Position numbers and translations under genes: made by a program
The notes under the pieces: model-generated
What the model was told of the DNA's origin: nothing
The model's database searches: none
The model's input: only the letters and a program-made list of their open reading frames with translations
Shown here: positions 1 to 8,214 of the stretch, piece after piece
Layout: every line of letters begins with the position of its first letter
How positions within the stretch are numbered: position 1 is the stretch's first letter
NCBI RefSeq assembly: GCF_022601875.1
Contig: NZ_JAKVIP010000001.1
Span: 186,001-250,000 of the forward strand
Direction of reading: 5' to 3'
Origin: Chryseobacterium sp. SSA4.19
GTDB taxonomy: Bacteria; Bacteroidota; Bacteroidia; Flavobacteriales; Weeksellaceae
Length of the DNA stretch: 64,000 bases

Positions 1-137
1 GTCACTTTATCTAAAAAAACAATTTTGTTTAAATGGTTTTTCTGAACAGAATGATCAATCCTTTCAGGTTCAACGATATTTTGGCTGAAAGAAAAGCCAG
101 AAATGAAAATAAGGATAAATAAAAGGATTGTTTTCAT
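1..137 (-). CDS. N-terminal part of a secreted protein, cut by the window edge
   Basis: The reverse strand opens with ATG at 137 and reads 45 codons without a stop to the window edge. The first ~19 residues (MKTILLFILIFISGFSFSQ) look like a Sec signal peptide ending in SFSQ, which is common in flavobacterial exported proteins. The rest, with Glu, Arg and His residues, matches no family I recognise, so the function is unknown. The gene points away from the regulator pair at 267-1995 in the same direction and could be their downstream neighbour, separated by about 130 bases. Confidence 0.6.
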   Translation of the reverse strand, partial: MKTILLFILIFISGFSFSQNIVEPERIDHSVQKNHLNKIVFLDKV

Positions 138-266
138 AGTACTATTTTATCAGCATAAAAGTAAGCCTCTGCTGTGATAAAAAATAGAATGGAATTAACG
201 TTTACGATTTTCCATAAATGATAAGCCGTAATTTTCTGTACAATTAATTGTATCGTTACATCAGAT

Positions 267-1067
267 TTATTTCAAAATATTTCTATATTTCAAAGGAGTA
301 ATTCCCATATTATCTTTAAAGCATCGGATAAAATGGCTCTGATCAGAAAAACCGCATTCTAAAGCCACTTCAGATAAAGATTCGTATTGATTTAAAATGG
401 TTAGTGATTTCTCAACTTTTAATTTTCTTACATATTCGCCTAAATTACATTGAAAGTATTTCTGAAAGTCTCTGCTTAAATGAACGGGATGAATGTCCAG
501 TACTTTTGAAATTTCATGCAGGCTTAACTTTTCCGTAAAGGTTTCATGAAGGATTTCATGTGCTTTTTTTACCCAGGCAGGTTTCTTTTCCGAATTGTTT
601 TTTTGATTGGATAACTGACTGAAAATATTTACTAATAATTGATTGACAGTTAGTGCAAAAGAATCATCATTTAATTTTGTTTCTTTAAAAATCTGATATG
701 TCAGTAATTTTAATGAGGGATTTTTAATATTAAAACTTCCTTCAATTGTATCTTTAGAAAGCTGAAAATTTTGAAACCAGCTTTCTGTAATTTCAATGTG
801 AAAACCTCGTGTAAAAACCTCTGGCTTTAGGTTGTAATGAGCATCTTCCCAATGATGGTATAATAAGGTCCCGGCTGAACAGTCATAACTTTCCTTTTTG
901 TTTCCCTCTATCATATTTCCCTGTAACAGAAACGTAAAATACGGATTTTCGTGGTAATGCCAATCGACAAAAGAATGCGTGTATTCCGTATCTGTAAAAG
1001 TTAAACCCTCGAATTTGAGGGTTTCGTTTGTTTGTCCGAAAAATTCACCGTTATGCAGGTTTTTCAT
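267..1067 (-). CDS. AraC-family transcriptional regulator
   Basis: A 266-residue protein with a typical AraC layout. The first ~130 residues form a cupin-like sensing domain with histidines in DWHYHENPYF and HHWEDAHYNL. The last ~100 residues hold two helix-turn-helix motifs (LSLHEISKVLDIHPVHLSRDF and the AraC signature around LSEVALECGFSDQSHFIRCF, followed by GITPLKYR). The family binds DNA as a regulator of nearby metabolic or stress genes; the ligand and targets cannot be read here. Its ATG lies one base after the stop of the upstream gene on the same strand, so the two are very probably co-transcribed. Confidence 0.9.
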   Translation of the reverse strand: MKNLHNGEFFGQTNETLKFEGLTFTDTEYTHSFVDWHYHENPYFTFLLQGNMIEGNKKESYDCSAGTLLYHHWEDAHYNLKPEVFTRGFHIEITESWFQNFQLSKDTIEGSFNIKNPSLKLLTYQIFKETKLNDDSFALTVNQLLVNIFSQLSNQKNNSEKKPAWVKKAHEILHETFTEKLSLHEISKVLDIHPVHLSRDFQKYFQCNLGEYVRKLKVEKSLTILNQYESLSEVALECGFSDQSHFIRCFKDNMGITPLKYRNILK

Positions 1068-1068
1068 C

Positions 1069-1995
1069 TTATAGGTTTTGGTTTAAATTTTCAATCTGCC
1101 GATACATTTTATTGAAAAATATTTTCCTGTCCCGGTTTCCTGAGGTGTTTAGTGATTTTGAATTTTTAATCTGGTGTTCAAAATAGTTCAGGGTTTCATG
1201 GCAGGTTTTAGGATCATTCATCAAAACATATCCGAACATATTGGTGGGCAAAGCGAAAAGCGACTGTTGCGGATGGTGAAAAAAGATGTCATTGGAAAGT
1301 TGCATCAACTCATTTTCATATAAATGAAACTTCGGATGGCTTTCCGTCTTTTGCTCAATATATTCTATTAATTCTTTAAGTTCATCAAGAATAATTTTCG
1401 CTTCATTCTTTTGTAACAGTCCGGTGTCATAATAAAAAGAAATCTGCTGCAGAATGCTGGAAACGGTCATGTCATTCCATAATTCCACCACATTTTGTGC
1501 TTCATATTTTTTCTTTAGCTCTTTGGTGTCTGTTTCAAAGTATGGCGGAGAAAAATGAAGGAATGGTCTGAAAACCTGTTTCGCATTCAGCAGATTCATC
1601 CAGACATAAATTTTAAAACGGGAAAGCAGAGTGCCTGAAAGCGTATAAAAAAACGGGATATCTTTAGCTGAATAATAAATCGTCATTTCATCAGAAAGAG
1701 GTAGGTTTTCAAAGATGCTGAGGTTATTCGCGAAAAAAGACTGGAGATCTTCTGTCTGGATCACTGCCGAAGTTTTTTGCACTAAAATCTGATGCTCCGA
1801 AGTCAGAAACTGATCCAAAGAAATCTGGTAATATTTTGCCAGTTCCACTGCTTCTTTAAAACTGAATTTTGCTTTTAATGAAGTTCTTCTGTGCGCTGCA
1901 TCATAGCTTATGTTCAAAATGTTGGCAACTTCATCATTCAAAGATTTTTCTCCGATCTTCTTACGAATTTCTCTGAGCAAAAGGTTCTCATACAT
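1069..1995 (-). CDS. Helix-turn-helix DNA-binding protein with unknown C-terminal domain
   Basis: 308 residues. The first ~60 residues resemble an XRE-like helix-turn-helix: a degraded first helix, then EVANILNISYDAAHRRTSLKA, then FSFKEAVELAKYYQISLDQF, the usual end of such domains. The remaining ~240 residues are mostly helical, without membrane segments or recognisable catalytic motifs, and may be a sensing domain. It heads a two-gene unit with the AraC regulator (one-base gap). A TACATTTG -7 element lies just upstream on the reverse strand (2011-2018). Pairing two regulators suggests a small regulatory cascade, but the target is unknown. Confidence 0.65.
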   Translation of the reverse strand: MYENLLLREIRKKIGEKSLNDEVANILNISYDAAHRRTSLKAKFSFKEAVELAKYYQISLDQFLTSEHQILVQKTSAVIQTEDLQSFFANNLSIFENLPLSDEMTIYYSAKDIPFFYTLSGTLLSRFKIYVWMNLLNAKQVFRPFLHFSPPYFETDTKELKKKYEAQNVVELWNDMTVSSILQQISFYYDTGLLQKNEAKIILDELKELIEYIEQKTESHPKFHLYENELMQLSNDIFFHHPQQSLFALPTNMFGYVLMNDPKTCHETLNYFEHQIKNSKSLNTSGNRDRKIFFNKMYRQIENLNQNL

Positions 1996-2010
1996 GTTTT
2001 GCGATTTTCA

Positions 2011-2054
2011 CAAATGTATTGATTTATTTTAATTTCTTTTCACATTTAGTTTTG
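2011..2054. promoter_or_regulatory. Divergent candidate promoters
   Basis: Two TAnnTTTG-type -7 elements point outwards. TACATTTG on the reverse strand (2011-2018) lies 16 bases before the ATG at 1995, and TAGTTTTG on the forward strand (2047-2054) lies about 46 bases before the lipoprotein start at 2101. TAnnTTTG is the established flavobacterial -7 consensus. No well-spaced -33 TTG was found for either. Confidence 0.45.
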
Positions 2055-2100
2055 TGATTTCTGCAGATAATTTTGAGGTATAATTTTAAAAATAGATGCT

Positions 2101-2667
2101 ATGAAAAAGTCTGTTATTATTTCAGTATTAGTTTTAATGCTTACCTCCTGTGTCAGTTTTGAACGGAAAACAATTAAAGATGATCTGTCAATTATCACAG
2201 AACAAAATATTTCGATGATTGACGGGCAATATGAGTTTAAAGGATATGAACATGTAAATGCCGGAAATAAGAAATCTTTGGAGACAAGAGATTTTGCAGG
2301 AATGATGGCCTTAAAAAATACCGGAATTGCCGATTGTGATAAAGTGATTATACAATCGACTTCTCTGAAGAAAAAAAGAACGTATGAATTTGATTTTAAA
2401 TTGTCGAAGAATGATTCTGTAAAATATGCATTTAAATATCAGGGAAAACTTAAAAATGGACTGGTTACACTAAGTAATTATACTTCAAAATGTCATGGAA
2501 TTCCTTTCTTATTTGGAGGTTGTCAAAGTTTTCAAAGCAGAATTGGTCTTACAGATCAGAAAAATCTTCTGATTCAGGATTATTATGATAATTCTGGAGC
2601 AGCTTTACTCATTATGTGGGCAGGCTATACAATTAATTATGCTGAAAAGTTTAAAAGAATTCAATAA
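2101..2667 (+). CDS. Predicted lipoprotein of unknown function
   Basis: 188 residues. The N-terminus (MKKSVIISVLVLMLTSCVSF) is a lipoprotein signal peptide with lipobox LTSC, so Cys17 should be lipidated. No Asp follows the Cys, and in Bacteroidota final sorting cannot be read from this alone. The mature part has a central beta-rich region and a Gly/Cys-containing stretch (IPFLFGGCQSF) that may form a disulfide with an upstream CHG cysteine. I do not recognise the family. It ends 7 bases before the preferred start of the next gene, so the two are probably co-transcribed. Confidence 0.75.
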   Translation: MKKSVIISVLVLMLTSCVSFERKTIKDDLSIITEQNISMIDGQYEFKGYEHVNAGNKKSLETRDFAGMMALKNTGIADCDKVIIQSTSLKKKRTYEFDFKLSKNDSVKYAFKYQGKLKNGLVTLSNYTSKCHGIPFLFGGCQSFQSRIGLTDQKNLLIQDYYDNSGAALLIMWAGYTINYAEKFKRIQ

Positions 2668-2674
2668 AATTACC

Positions 2675-3274
2675 ATGAAAATAATACCCTATATTTTAAT
2701 TGCCACCAGATTTCTATTGGCTCCCATCATTATTATTCTTGCTTATTTCAAAGGTTCAGAATCCCGATTTTTAATTTTAAGTTTAATGTATCTCGGATTA
2801 ATAACAGATGTTTTTGACGGAATTATCGCCAGAAAAGTTGGCGTTTCATCTGAAAAACTGAGACGGATGGACAGTCAGACCGATCTGGTTTTCTGGCTTT
2901 CTCTGGGATGTGCTTCCTATTTTTTACATCCTGAATTAATAAAAAGCGAATGGGAAGGAATTGTTTTAATCTTTGTTATGGAGGCATTTTGTTATCTCAT
3001 CAGCTTTCTGAAATTCGGAAAAGAAACCTGTACCCATGCCTTTCTGTCAAAAATGTGGGGACTGAGCCTTTTGATTGCATTTACCTATTTAATAGGCTTT
3101 CAACAGGCAGGCTGGGCTTTTTATCTGGCCATAGGCTTAGGGCTTATTTCCCATATGGATGTTATTCTTATTGTTTTGCTGCTTCCGAAATGGCAATATG
3201 ATGTTCCCAGTTCCTATCATGCCTGGAGGATCCGCAACGGCAGATCAAGAAAAAAGACGGTTTTCTTCAATTAA
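2675..3274 (+). CDS. CDP-alcohol phosphatidyltransferase family membrane protein
   Basis: About 199 residues from the ATG at 2675. A start at 2585 is possible but would put 30 extra residues inside the upstream gene in another frame, so I prefer 2675, where the membrane domain begins (MKIIPYILIATRF). The protein is highly hydrophobic with about six membrane segments. The family motif D-x2-D-G-x2-A-R-x8-G-x3-D-x3-D is present as DVFDGIIAR followed by MDSQTD, but the conserved Gly is replaced by Leu. These enzymes transfer a phosphatidyl group from CDP-diacylglycerol to an alcohol at the inner membrane; the alcohol is not predictable. A terminator follows directly. Confidence 0.8.
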   Translation: MKIIPYILIATRFLLAPIIIILAYFKGSESRFLILSLMYLGLITDVFDGIIARKVGVSSEKLRRMDSQTDLVFWLSLGCASYFLHPELIKSEWEGIVLIFVMEAFCYLISFLKFGKETCTHAFLSKMWGLSLLIAFTYLIGFQQAGWAFYLAIGLGLISHMDVILIVLLLPKWQYDVPSSYHAWRIRNGRSRKKTVFFN

Positions 3275-3330
3275 ATCCTGTATAAACAGTTTTCTTGATT
3301 AAATAATTGATAAATGATTTTGTAAAAGCA

Positions 3331-3361
3331 CAGCGCAATCATCATATTGCGCTGTTTTTTT
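3331..3361 (+). terminator. Intrinsic terminator
   Basis: A perfect 9-base stem (CAGCGCAAT / ATTGCGCTG) with loop CATCAT is followed by a run of seven T. It ends the lipoprotein/phosphatidyltransferase unit just before the asnS promoter. Confidence 0.9.
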
Positions 3362-3362
3362 G

Positions 3363-3370
3363 TAACTTTG
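3363..3370 (+). promoter_or_regulatory. Candidate -7 promoter element of asnS
   Basis: TAACTTTG fits the flavobacterial TAnnTTTG consensus and sits 39 bases upstream of the asnS ATG, directly after the preceding terminator. No properly spaced TTG at -33 was seen. Confidence 0.55.
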
Positions 3371-3408
3371 CAAACATTAATTTTTATATAAAAATTTATT
3401 ATCAGCAC

Positions 3409-4857
3409 ATGAAAAAGCAGACGATTAAAGAAGTCCTACAGGATTATAAGAAAGTATTACATCATGACATTACGGTTTACGGTTGGGTAAGAGCATTCCG
3501 TTCAAATCGCTTCATTGCGCTTAATGATGGTTCTACGATTAATAATTTGCAGATCGTTGTTGATTTTGAAAATTTCGACGAAGAAATTATTAATAAAATA
3601 AGTACGGCAGCTTCTTTGAAAATAGTGGGTGAAGTGGTGGAAAGCCAGGGAGCCGGACAAACCGTTGAGCTTATCGCTAAAAAGATTGTTATTTTAGGGG
3701 ATAACTTTACAGAAGAAAGGGACAAAACGATTCTTCAGCCTAAAAAGCACTCGCTGGAAGTGTTGAGAGAACAGGCCCACCTGAGATTCAGAACCAACTT
3801 ATTTGGAGCGGTTTTCAGAGTGCGTCATGCGGTAAGCTTTGCCATTCATTCATTCTTTAACCAGAAGCAGTTCTTTTATATCAATACACCTGTAATCACC
3901 GGAGCTGATGCCGAAGGTGCAGGGGAAATGTTCGGAGTAACAAATTTTGATTTAAATAACATTCCGAGAAATGAGCAGGGCGATATTGACTTTGTCCAGG
4001 ATTTTTTCGGTAAGAAGACCAACTTAACGGTTTCGGGACAGCTGGAAGGAGAAACAGCAGCGATGGGATTGGGAAGGATTTATACTTTCGGGCCTACGTT
4101 CCGTGCAGAAAATTCCAACACGACAAGGCACCTTGCCGAATTCTGGATGATTGAGCCGGAGGTAGCGTTCAACAACCTTGAAGATAATATCGATCTTGCA
4201 GAAGATTTCTTAAAATATGTCATTCAGTATGTTTTAGACCACTGTAAAGATGATCTTGATTTCCTTGATAAACGTTTTGCAGAAGAACAAAAAACAAAGC
4301 CGGAAAAAGAAAGAGCTAAAGAAGGACTTATTGAGAAACTTGAAAATGTAGTGGCCAAACGTTTCAAAAGAGTTTCTTATACGGAAGCTATTGAGATTTT
4401 ATTAAATTCAAAAGAAAATAAAAAAGGTAAGTTCCAGTATCCTGTAGAAAACTGGGGAACCGATCTTCAGTCTGAGCACGAACGATACCTGGTTGAGAAA
4501 CATTTTGAAAGCCCGGTTGTTTTATTCGATTATCCAAAAGAGATTAAAGCGTTCTACATGAAACTGAATGATGACAATAAGACAGTGGCGGCGATGGATG
4601 TTCTTTTTCCCGGAATCGGTGAAATTATCGGTGGTTCCGAACGTGAAGCAAGATTAGACGTATTGAAGCAAAAAATGTCAGAAATGCATGTCGATGAACA
4701 TGAGCTCTGGTGGTATATGGATACCCGTAAATTCGGTTCCGTACCACATGCAGGATTTGGATTGGGATTGGAAAGATTGGTTCTTTTTGTAACGGGAATG
4801 ACCAATATAAGAGATGTCATCCCATTTCCAAGGACTCCGAAAAATGCTGAATTTTAG
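3409..4857 (+). CDS. asnS: Asparagine--tRNA ligase
   Basis: 482 residues from the ATG at 3409; an upstream in-frame start at 3307 would read through the terminator and promoter and is rejected. The enzyme charges tRNA-Asn with asparagine using ATP. The N-terminal ~115 residues are an OB-fold anticodon-binding domain ([19 protein letters not shown]). The class II catalytic core shows motif 2 ([22 protein letters not shown] region) and motif 3 ([12 protein letters not shown]). TRHLAEFWM and the overall length are those of bacterial AsnRS rather than AspRS. It is a single-gene unit with its own promoter and terminator. Confidence 0.97.
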   Translation: MKKQTIKEVLQDYKKVLHHDITVYGWVRAFRSNRFIALNDGSTINNLQIVVDFENFDEEIINKISTAASLKIVGEVVESQGAGQTVELIAKKIVILGDNFTEERDKTILQPKKHSLEVLREQAHLRFRTNLFGAVFRVRHAVSFAIHSFFNQKQFFYINTPVITGADAEGAGEMFGVTNFDLNNIPRNEQGDIDFVQDFFGKKTNLTVSGQLEGETAAMGLGRIYTFGPTFRAENSNTTRHLAEFWMIEPEVAFNNLEDNIDLAEDFLKYVIQYVLDHCKDDLDFLDKRFAEEQKTKPEKERAKEGLIEKLENVVAKRFKRVSYTEAIEILLNSKENKKGKFQYPVENWGTDLQSEHERYLVEKHFESPVVLFDYPKEIKAFYMKLNDDNKTVAAMDVLFPGIGEIIGGSEREARLDVLKQKMSEMHVDEHELWWYMDTRKFGSVPHAGFGLGLERLVLFVTGMTNIRDVIPFPRTPKNAEF

Positions 4858-4861
4858 ATAA

Positions 4862-4893
4862 AAAAAGCCTTACACATTAATGTAAGGCTTTTT
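4862..4893 (+). terminator. Intrinsic terminator after asnS
   Basis: An eight-base stem GCCTTACA / TGTAAGGC with loop CATTAA is preceded by A-rich and followed by T-rich sequence. It starts a few bases after the asnS stop. Confidence 0.9.
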
Positions 4894-5014
4894 ATTTAAT
4901 GTAAATCGTCATTATTACTGCATCTATAGTACAAAAATCGTGCTAAAATGTTATTTTTTCAAAATTATTTATTAAATTCGTGGCACATGTTATGTTAACA
5001 CCATCTAGTAAAAT

Positions 5015-6478
5015 ATGCTTAAACAACACTTACAACTCAAATTAGGACAAAAGCTGGCCCCTCAACAGATTCAATTGATGAAGCTGATCCAGCTCCATAC
5101 TCTGGAATTTGAGGAGGAACTTGAGAGAGAATTAGAAGAAAATCCTGCTCTGGAAATTGCAAAAGAAGAATCTAAGGAGGATGAGTATTCTTCATTGGAA
5201 GAATCTTTCGAGAGCGAAGGTACAGATAGTATTGAAACTGATTTTGATGTTGACCAATATCTTTATGATGACGAGCCGACGTATAAGACGGCATCCAGCA
5301 ACTATTCTCCTGATGACGAAGAATTTGACAATGAGAGCCTCTTAACGGAAGGGCAGTCTCTGTATGATTACCTGCTGGAGCAGATCCGCCTGATCAATAT
5401 AAGTACTGAGGACGAAAAAATTGCAGAATATCTTATCGGAAATCTTGATACGGACGGTTATTTAAGAAGAGAAATAAAATCAATTGTTGACGACCTTGCA
5501 TTTTCGCAGGGCATCTATACAACAAAGGAAAAAATTGAAGATATTCTTGAAAATTACGTTCAAAAGCTGGATCCGCCGGGAGTAGGTGCCCGAGGACTTC
5601 AGGAATGCCTGCTGTTGCAGATTGAAAAAAAGGTGAGTGCCAATAAAGCGGTTTCTCTGGCTGCCAATATTCTTCGGTATCAATTTGATGCATTGACGAA
5701 TAAGCATTATAACAAGATCATCCAGAAGTACGATATCGAAGAAGAAGACCTGAAAGATGCGTTGGAGGAAATTTCTAAATTATCACCCAAAGTGGGCGGA
5801 AATTTTGATACCCAGACCATTACCATCAACCAGGAAATTATTCCGGATTTTGTTATTCAGGTAAAAGACGGTCAGGTTATTCCTATGCTGAATAGCAAAA
5901 ATGCACCTACTTTAAGGGTTTCGGAAGAATATAAAGATATTTTAACCACTTATTCTCACGATAAAAACTCTTCCGAGCATAAGCAGGCGGCATTATTTAT
6001 CAAACAAAAGCTCGATGCTGCAAAATGGTATATTGATGCGATCAATCAACGTCAGAATACTTTATTGCAGACCATTACCGCTATTGTGAAATTTCAGAAA
6101 GATTACTTTATTACTGGCGACGAGAAATCTTTACGACCGATGATCCTTAAAGATATTGCAGATATTACCGGTTTTGATATTTCTACCATATCAAGAGTTG
6201 TAAAAAGTAAATACGCAGATACTTCAAATGGTATTATTTACTTAAAAGATCTTTTCTCAGACAGTCTGACAAATGATGACGGAGAAGAAGTTTCTACAAA
6301 AGAGATCAAAATGCATCTGCAGGAAGTGATCAATAAGGAAAATAAAAGAAAGCCTTTAACGGATGATGCATTGGTCATAATCCTAAAAGAACAGGGGTAT
6401 AATATTGCAAGAAGAACGATTGCCAAATACCGTGAACAACTCAATATTCCGGTGGCGAGGCTTAGAAAAGAACTCTAA
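5015..6478 (+). CDS. rpoN: RNA polymerase sigma-54 factor
   Basis: 487 residues with the full RpoN architecture. Region I (residues 1-48) is the Gln/Leu-rich activator-responsive segment (QIQLMKLIQLHTLEFEEELERELEENPALE). A very acidic region II follows to about residue 105, then the core-binding domain, a helix-turn-helix region (ITGFDISTISRVVKSKYA) and the C-terminal RpoN box ARRTIAKYRE that reads the -24 element. Sigma-54 directs transcription that depends on AAA+ enhancer-binding proteins. No such activator gene is in this window. It is a single-gene unit bounded by terminators. Confidence 0.97.
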   Translation: MLKQHLQLKLGQKLAPQQIQLMKLIQLHTLEFEEELERELEENPALEIAKEESKEDEYSSLEESFESEGTDSIETDFDVDQYLYDDEPTYKTASSNYSPDDEEFDNESLLTEGQSLYDYLLEQIRLINISTEDEKIAEYLIGNLDTDGYLRREIKSIVDDLAFSQGIYTTKEKIEDILENYVQKLDPPGVGARGLQECLLLQIEKKVSANKAVSLAANILRYQFDALTNKHYNKIIQKYDIEEEDLKDALEEISKLSPKVGGNFDTQTITINQEIIPDFVIQVKDGQVIPMLNSKNAPTLRVSEEYKDILTTYSHDKNSSEHKQAALFIKQKLDAAKWYIDAINQRQNTLLQTITAIVKFQKDYFITGDEKSLRPMILKDIADITGFDISTISRVVKSKYADTSNGIIYLKDLFSDSLTNDDGEEVSTKEIKMHLQEVINKENKRKPLTDDALVIILKEQGYNIARRTIAKYREQLNIPVARLRKEL

Positions 6479-6491
6479 ATAGTATAAAAAG

Positions 6492-6520
6492 AAGCATTTC
6501 ATATCGAAATGCTTTTTTAT
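6492..6520. terminator. Bidirectional intrinsic terminator
   Basis: A nine-base stem AAGCATTTC / GAAATGCTT with loop ATATC has A-rich sequence on the left and T-rich on the right. It can end both rpoN and the convergent unit that stops at 6581. Confidence 0.85.
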
Positions 6521-6580
6521 TTTAGCCTAGTATAATATTTTATTATCGCGAAAGCTCTGATTGAAATTCTTGTCTTTCTG

Positions 6581-7255
6581 CTATATCTCCTGTGAATCTA
6601 TTTCTTTTAATTGCTTTAAGTTTCTGTCCAGCTTTTTAATAATGATCCCATACACAACCCTGTAATACAGCCAGACGATCAGCACTGTAAAAACGGTACT
6701 GATGATAAGTCCTGCTATAAATCCTACAATTGTCGAATTGGTAACTTCTATATTTTGGGTGTTGATAATATAAAAGGCAAAGACGGTAAATATGGAAGTA
6801 AAAGTAATTAATAGAGCAATATTAATTAAAATGAAAGCATTAACGGTTTTCTTAAACTGGATGATTTTAAGAATAAACCGTTTCAGGTTTTCCTCAATTT
6901 TTATGCCTTTATAGTTTTGGTAGAACTTATAGACGAAATAGGCTGTTATCGATAAGCTCAGTATTTTTATGGTAAGGTAAATATGATCAAAAGTCATTTC
7001 TAACTCAGATGTTTTTTGGATGCCCAGCTTTTCAAGAATATTAATGATTGAATTAGATTCATTGCCCTGTATAATATAGAATAATCCGATCAGTGTAAAG
7101 CATAAAAATTCTGCCACACTGATCCAGAAGATATATTTCACGTAGTTCCGTGATTTTCTATTCAACATCTGGAGAATCTCATGGCTGTCGTACTTCTGTT
7201 GAACAGGCTGTTCCTGCCATGTTTTCTTAAAGCTGTCTAAATCAAACTCAGGCAT
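6581..7255 (-). CDS. Four-helix membrane protein, candidate anti-sigma partner
   Basis: 224 residues. A soluble N-terminal ~35 residues (FDLDSFKKTWQEQ) precede four predicted membrane segments at roughly 40-65, 90-110, 135-165 and 170-205; a short charged tail follows. I do not recognise a catalytic motif, and there is no zinc-binding anti-sigma signature. Its start overlaps the end of the ECF sigma gene by 8 bases, so the two are translationally coupled. The short cytosolic N-terminus and membrane body suit a membrane-bound regulator of that sigma factor, which is inference from position only. Confidence 0.6.
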   Translation of the reverse strand: MPEFDLDSFKKTWQEQPVQQKYDSHEILQMLNRKSRNYVKYIFWISVAEFLCFTLIGLFYIIQGNESNSIINILEKLGIQKTSELEMTFDHIYLTIKILSLSITAYFVYKFYQNYKGIKIEENLKRFILKIIQFKKTVNAFILINIALLITFTSIFTVFAFYIINTQNIEVTNSTIVGFIAGLIISTVFTVLIVWLYYRVVYGIIIKKLDRNLKQLKEIDSQEI

Positions 7256-7739
7256 ATTTTTCCATCTGTTCTTTAAGGGTTTTCTTTAATCTGTTCATTT
7301 TTACACGGGCATTTACTTCGGTAATTCCGAGGTTTTCTGCAATATCTCTGTAAGGCAGGTCGTCCAGATACATCATGACAATTGCTCTTTCTACATTGGG
7401 AAGGGTCTTTATTACCGTATACAAAAGCGATACCTGCTGCTGTTTTTCGTCATCATCTTCTATATAGTCCGTATAATTAACATCGAGTTCGTTCGTAGGA
7501 AGGCTTTTGCTTTTCTTTCTGAAGAGAGTAATGGCTGTATTGAGAGCGACGCGGTACATCCAGGTAGAAATTTTAGAATTCCCTTTAAATGAATCATAAC
7601 TTCTCCACAACTGAAGGACAATTTCCTGGAAAAGATCTTCTTCATCTTCCAGAGAATTGGTATATAAACGCGAAACTTTGATAATCAGACCCTGATTATC
7701 CTTAATAAGCTGCGCAAATTCCTTTTCTTTTGAAGTCAA
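7248..7739 (-). CDS. ECF-type RNA polymerase sigma factor
   Basis: 163 residues with the sigma-70 region 2 (LYTNSLEDEEDLFQEIVLQLWRSYDSF, then STWMYRVALNTAI) and region 4 (LPNVERAIVMMYLDDLPYRDIAENLGITEVNARVKMNRLKK), the minimal layout of extracytoplasmic-function sigma factors. It would redirect RNA polymerase to a small stress or surface regulon. The next gene overlaps it by 8 bases and encodes a membrane protein, the usual arrangement of a sigma factor with its regulator. Its upstream region carries three copies of a GTAACAATTT repeat that might be regulatory. Confidence 0.92.
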   Translation of the reverse strand: MTSKEKEFAQLIKDNQGLIIKVSRLYTNSLEDEEDLFQEIVLQLWRSYDSFKGNSKISTWMYRVALNTAITLFRKKSKSLPTNELDVNYTDYIEDDDEKQQQVSLLYTVIKTLPNVERAIVMMYLDDLPYRDIAENLGITEVNARVKMNRLKKTLKEQMEKYA

Positions 7740-7779
7740 TGCTGGTGTAATAAACTAGGCACGAAGATAATAATATAAT

Positions 7780-7851
7780 GTAACAATTTAAAAATTTAAC
7801 AGCGTAACAATTTTAAAAATCAGAAATTTATTCTAATTGGTAAATTGTTAC
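7780..7851. repeat. Three copies of the 10-mer GTAACAATTT
   Basis: GTAACAATTT occurs at 7780-7789 and 7804-7813 on the forward strand and inverted (AAATTGTTAC) at 7842-7851, between the start of the ECF sigma gene and rnpB. The last two copies could form a stem. Role unknown: operators for the sigma unit, or an intergenic repeat of the lineage. Confidence 0.6.
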
Positions 7852-7874
7852 ACTGATTCATTGTTATATTTAAT

Positions 7875-7882
7875 TATCTTTG
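7875..7882 (+). promoter_or_regulatory. Candidate -7 promoter element of rnpB
   Basis: TATCTTTG matches TAnnTTTG and ends four bases before the predicted 5' end of the RNase P RNA (7886/7887), the spacing expected for a -7 element. Confidence 0.6.
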
Positions 7883-7885
7883 CAG

Positions 7886-8212
7886 CCACGAGAAAGTCGG
7901 CCTGTTGATTCTTGTTTCGGCAAGGGTAGGAAAGTCCGGACACCATAGAGCAGCAAAGCGGATAACATCCGTCACCCGTGAGGGTAGGACAAGTGCAACA
8001 GAAAGCAGGTACAGTTCGGCTGTAGTGAAACCAGGTAAACTCTTTGCGGTGCAATGATAAGTATATCGGTTCTTTTCAGCAATGAAAATAGGGGCGGCTC
8101 GTCCTGAAAGCCGAGGGGTAATCAGCTCAAGTTTTGCAGCAATGTAAAACGCAGATAAATAACAGGCACTTTTTAGAAAGTACAAAATCCGGCTTACAGA
8201 TTTTCTCGTGGT
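7886..8212 (+). ncRNA. rnpB: RNase P RNA (type A)
   Basis: This is the catalytic RNA that removes 5' leaders from tRNA precursors. The universally conserved segment GGAAAGTCCGGACACCATAG is at about 7930. The matching 3' core contains AGATAAATAACAGGC and AAAATCCGGCTTA near the end. The two ends pair as helix P1 (CCACGAGAAA with TTTCTCGTGG), which sets the boundaries at about 7886 and 8212. The length of about 327 bases fits bacterial type A RNA. A short T run follows P1. The convergent protease gene stops at 8215, almost touching the RNA gene. Confidence 0.96.
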
Positions 8213-8214
8213 TT

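Noticed and set aside
3307..3408. 34-residue N-terminal extension of AsnRS
   Set aside because: It would be coded by the upstream terminator and promoter and is not part of the family.
7874..8185. Open frames on the reverse strand across rnpB
   Set aside because: They are chance frames over the RNase P RNA, whose conserved core and P1 pairing are unmistakable.
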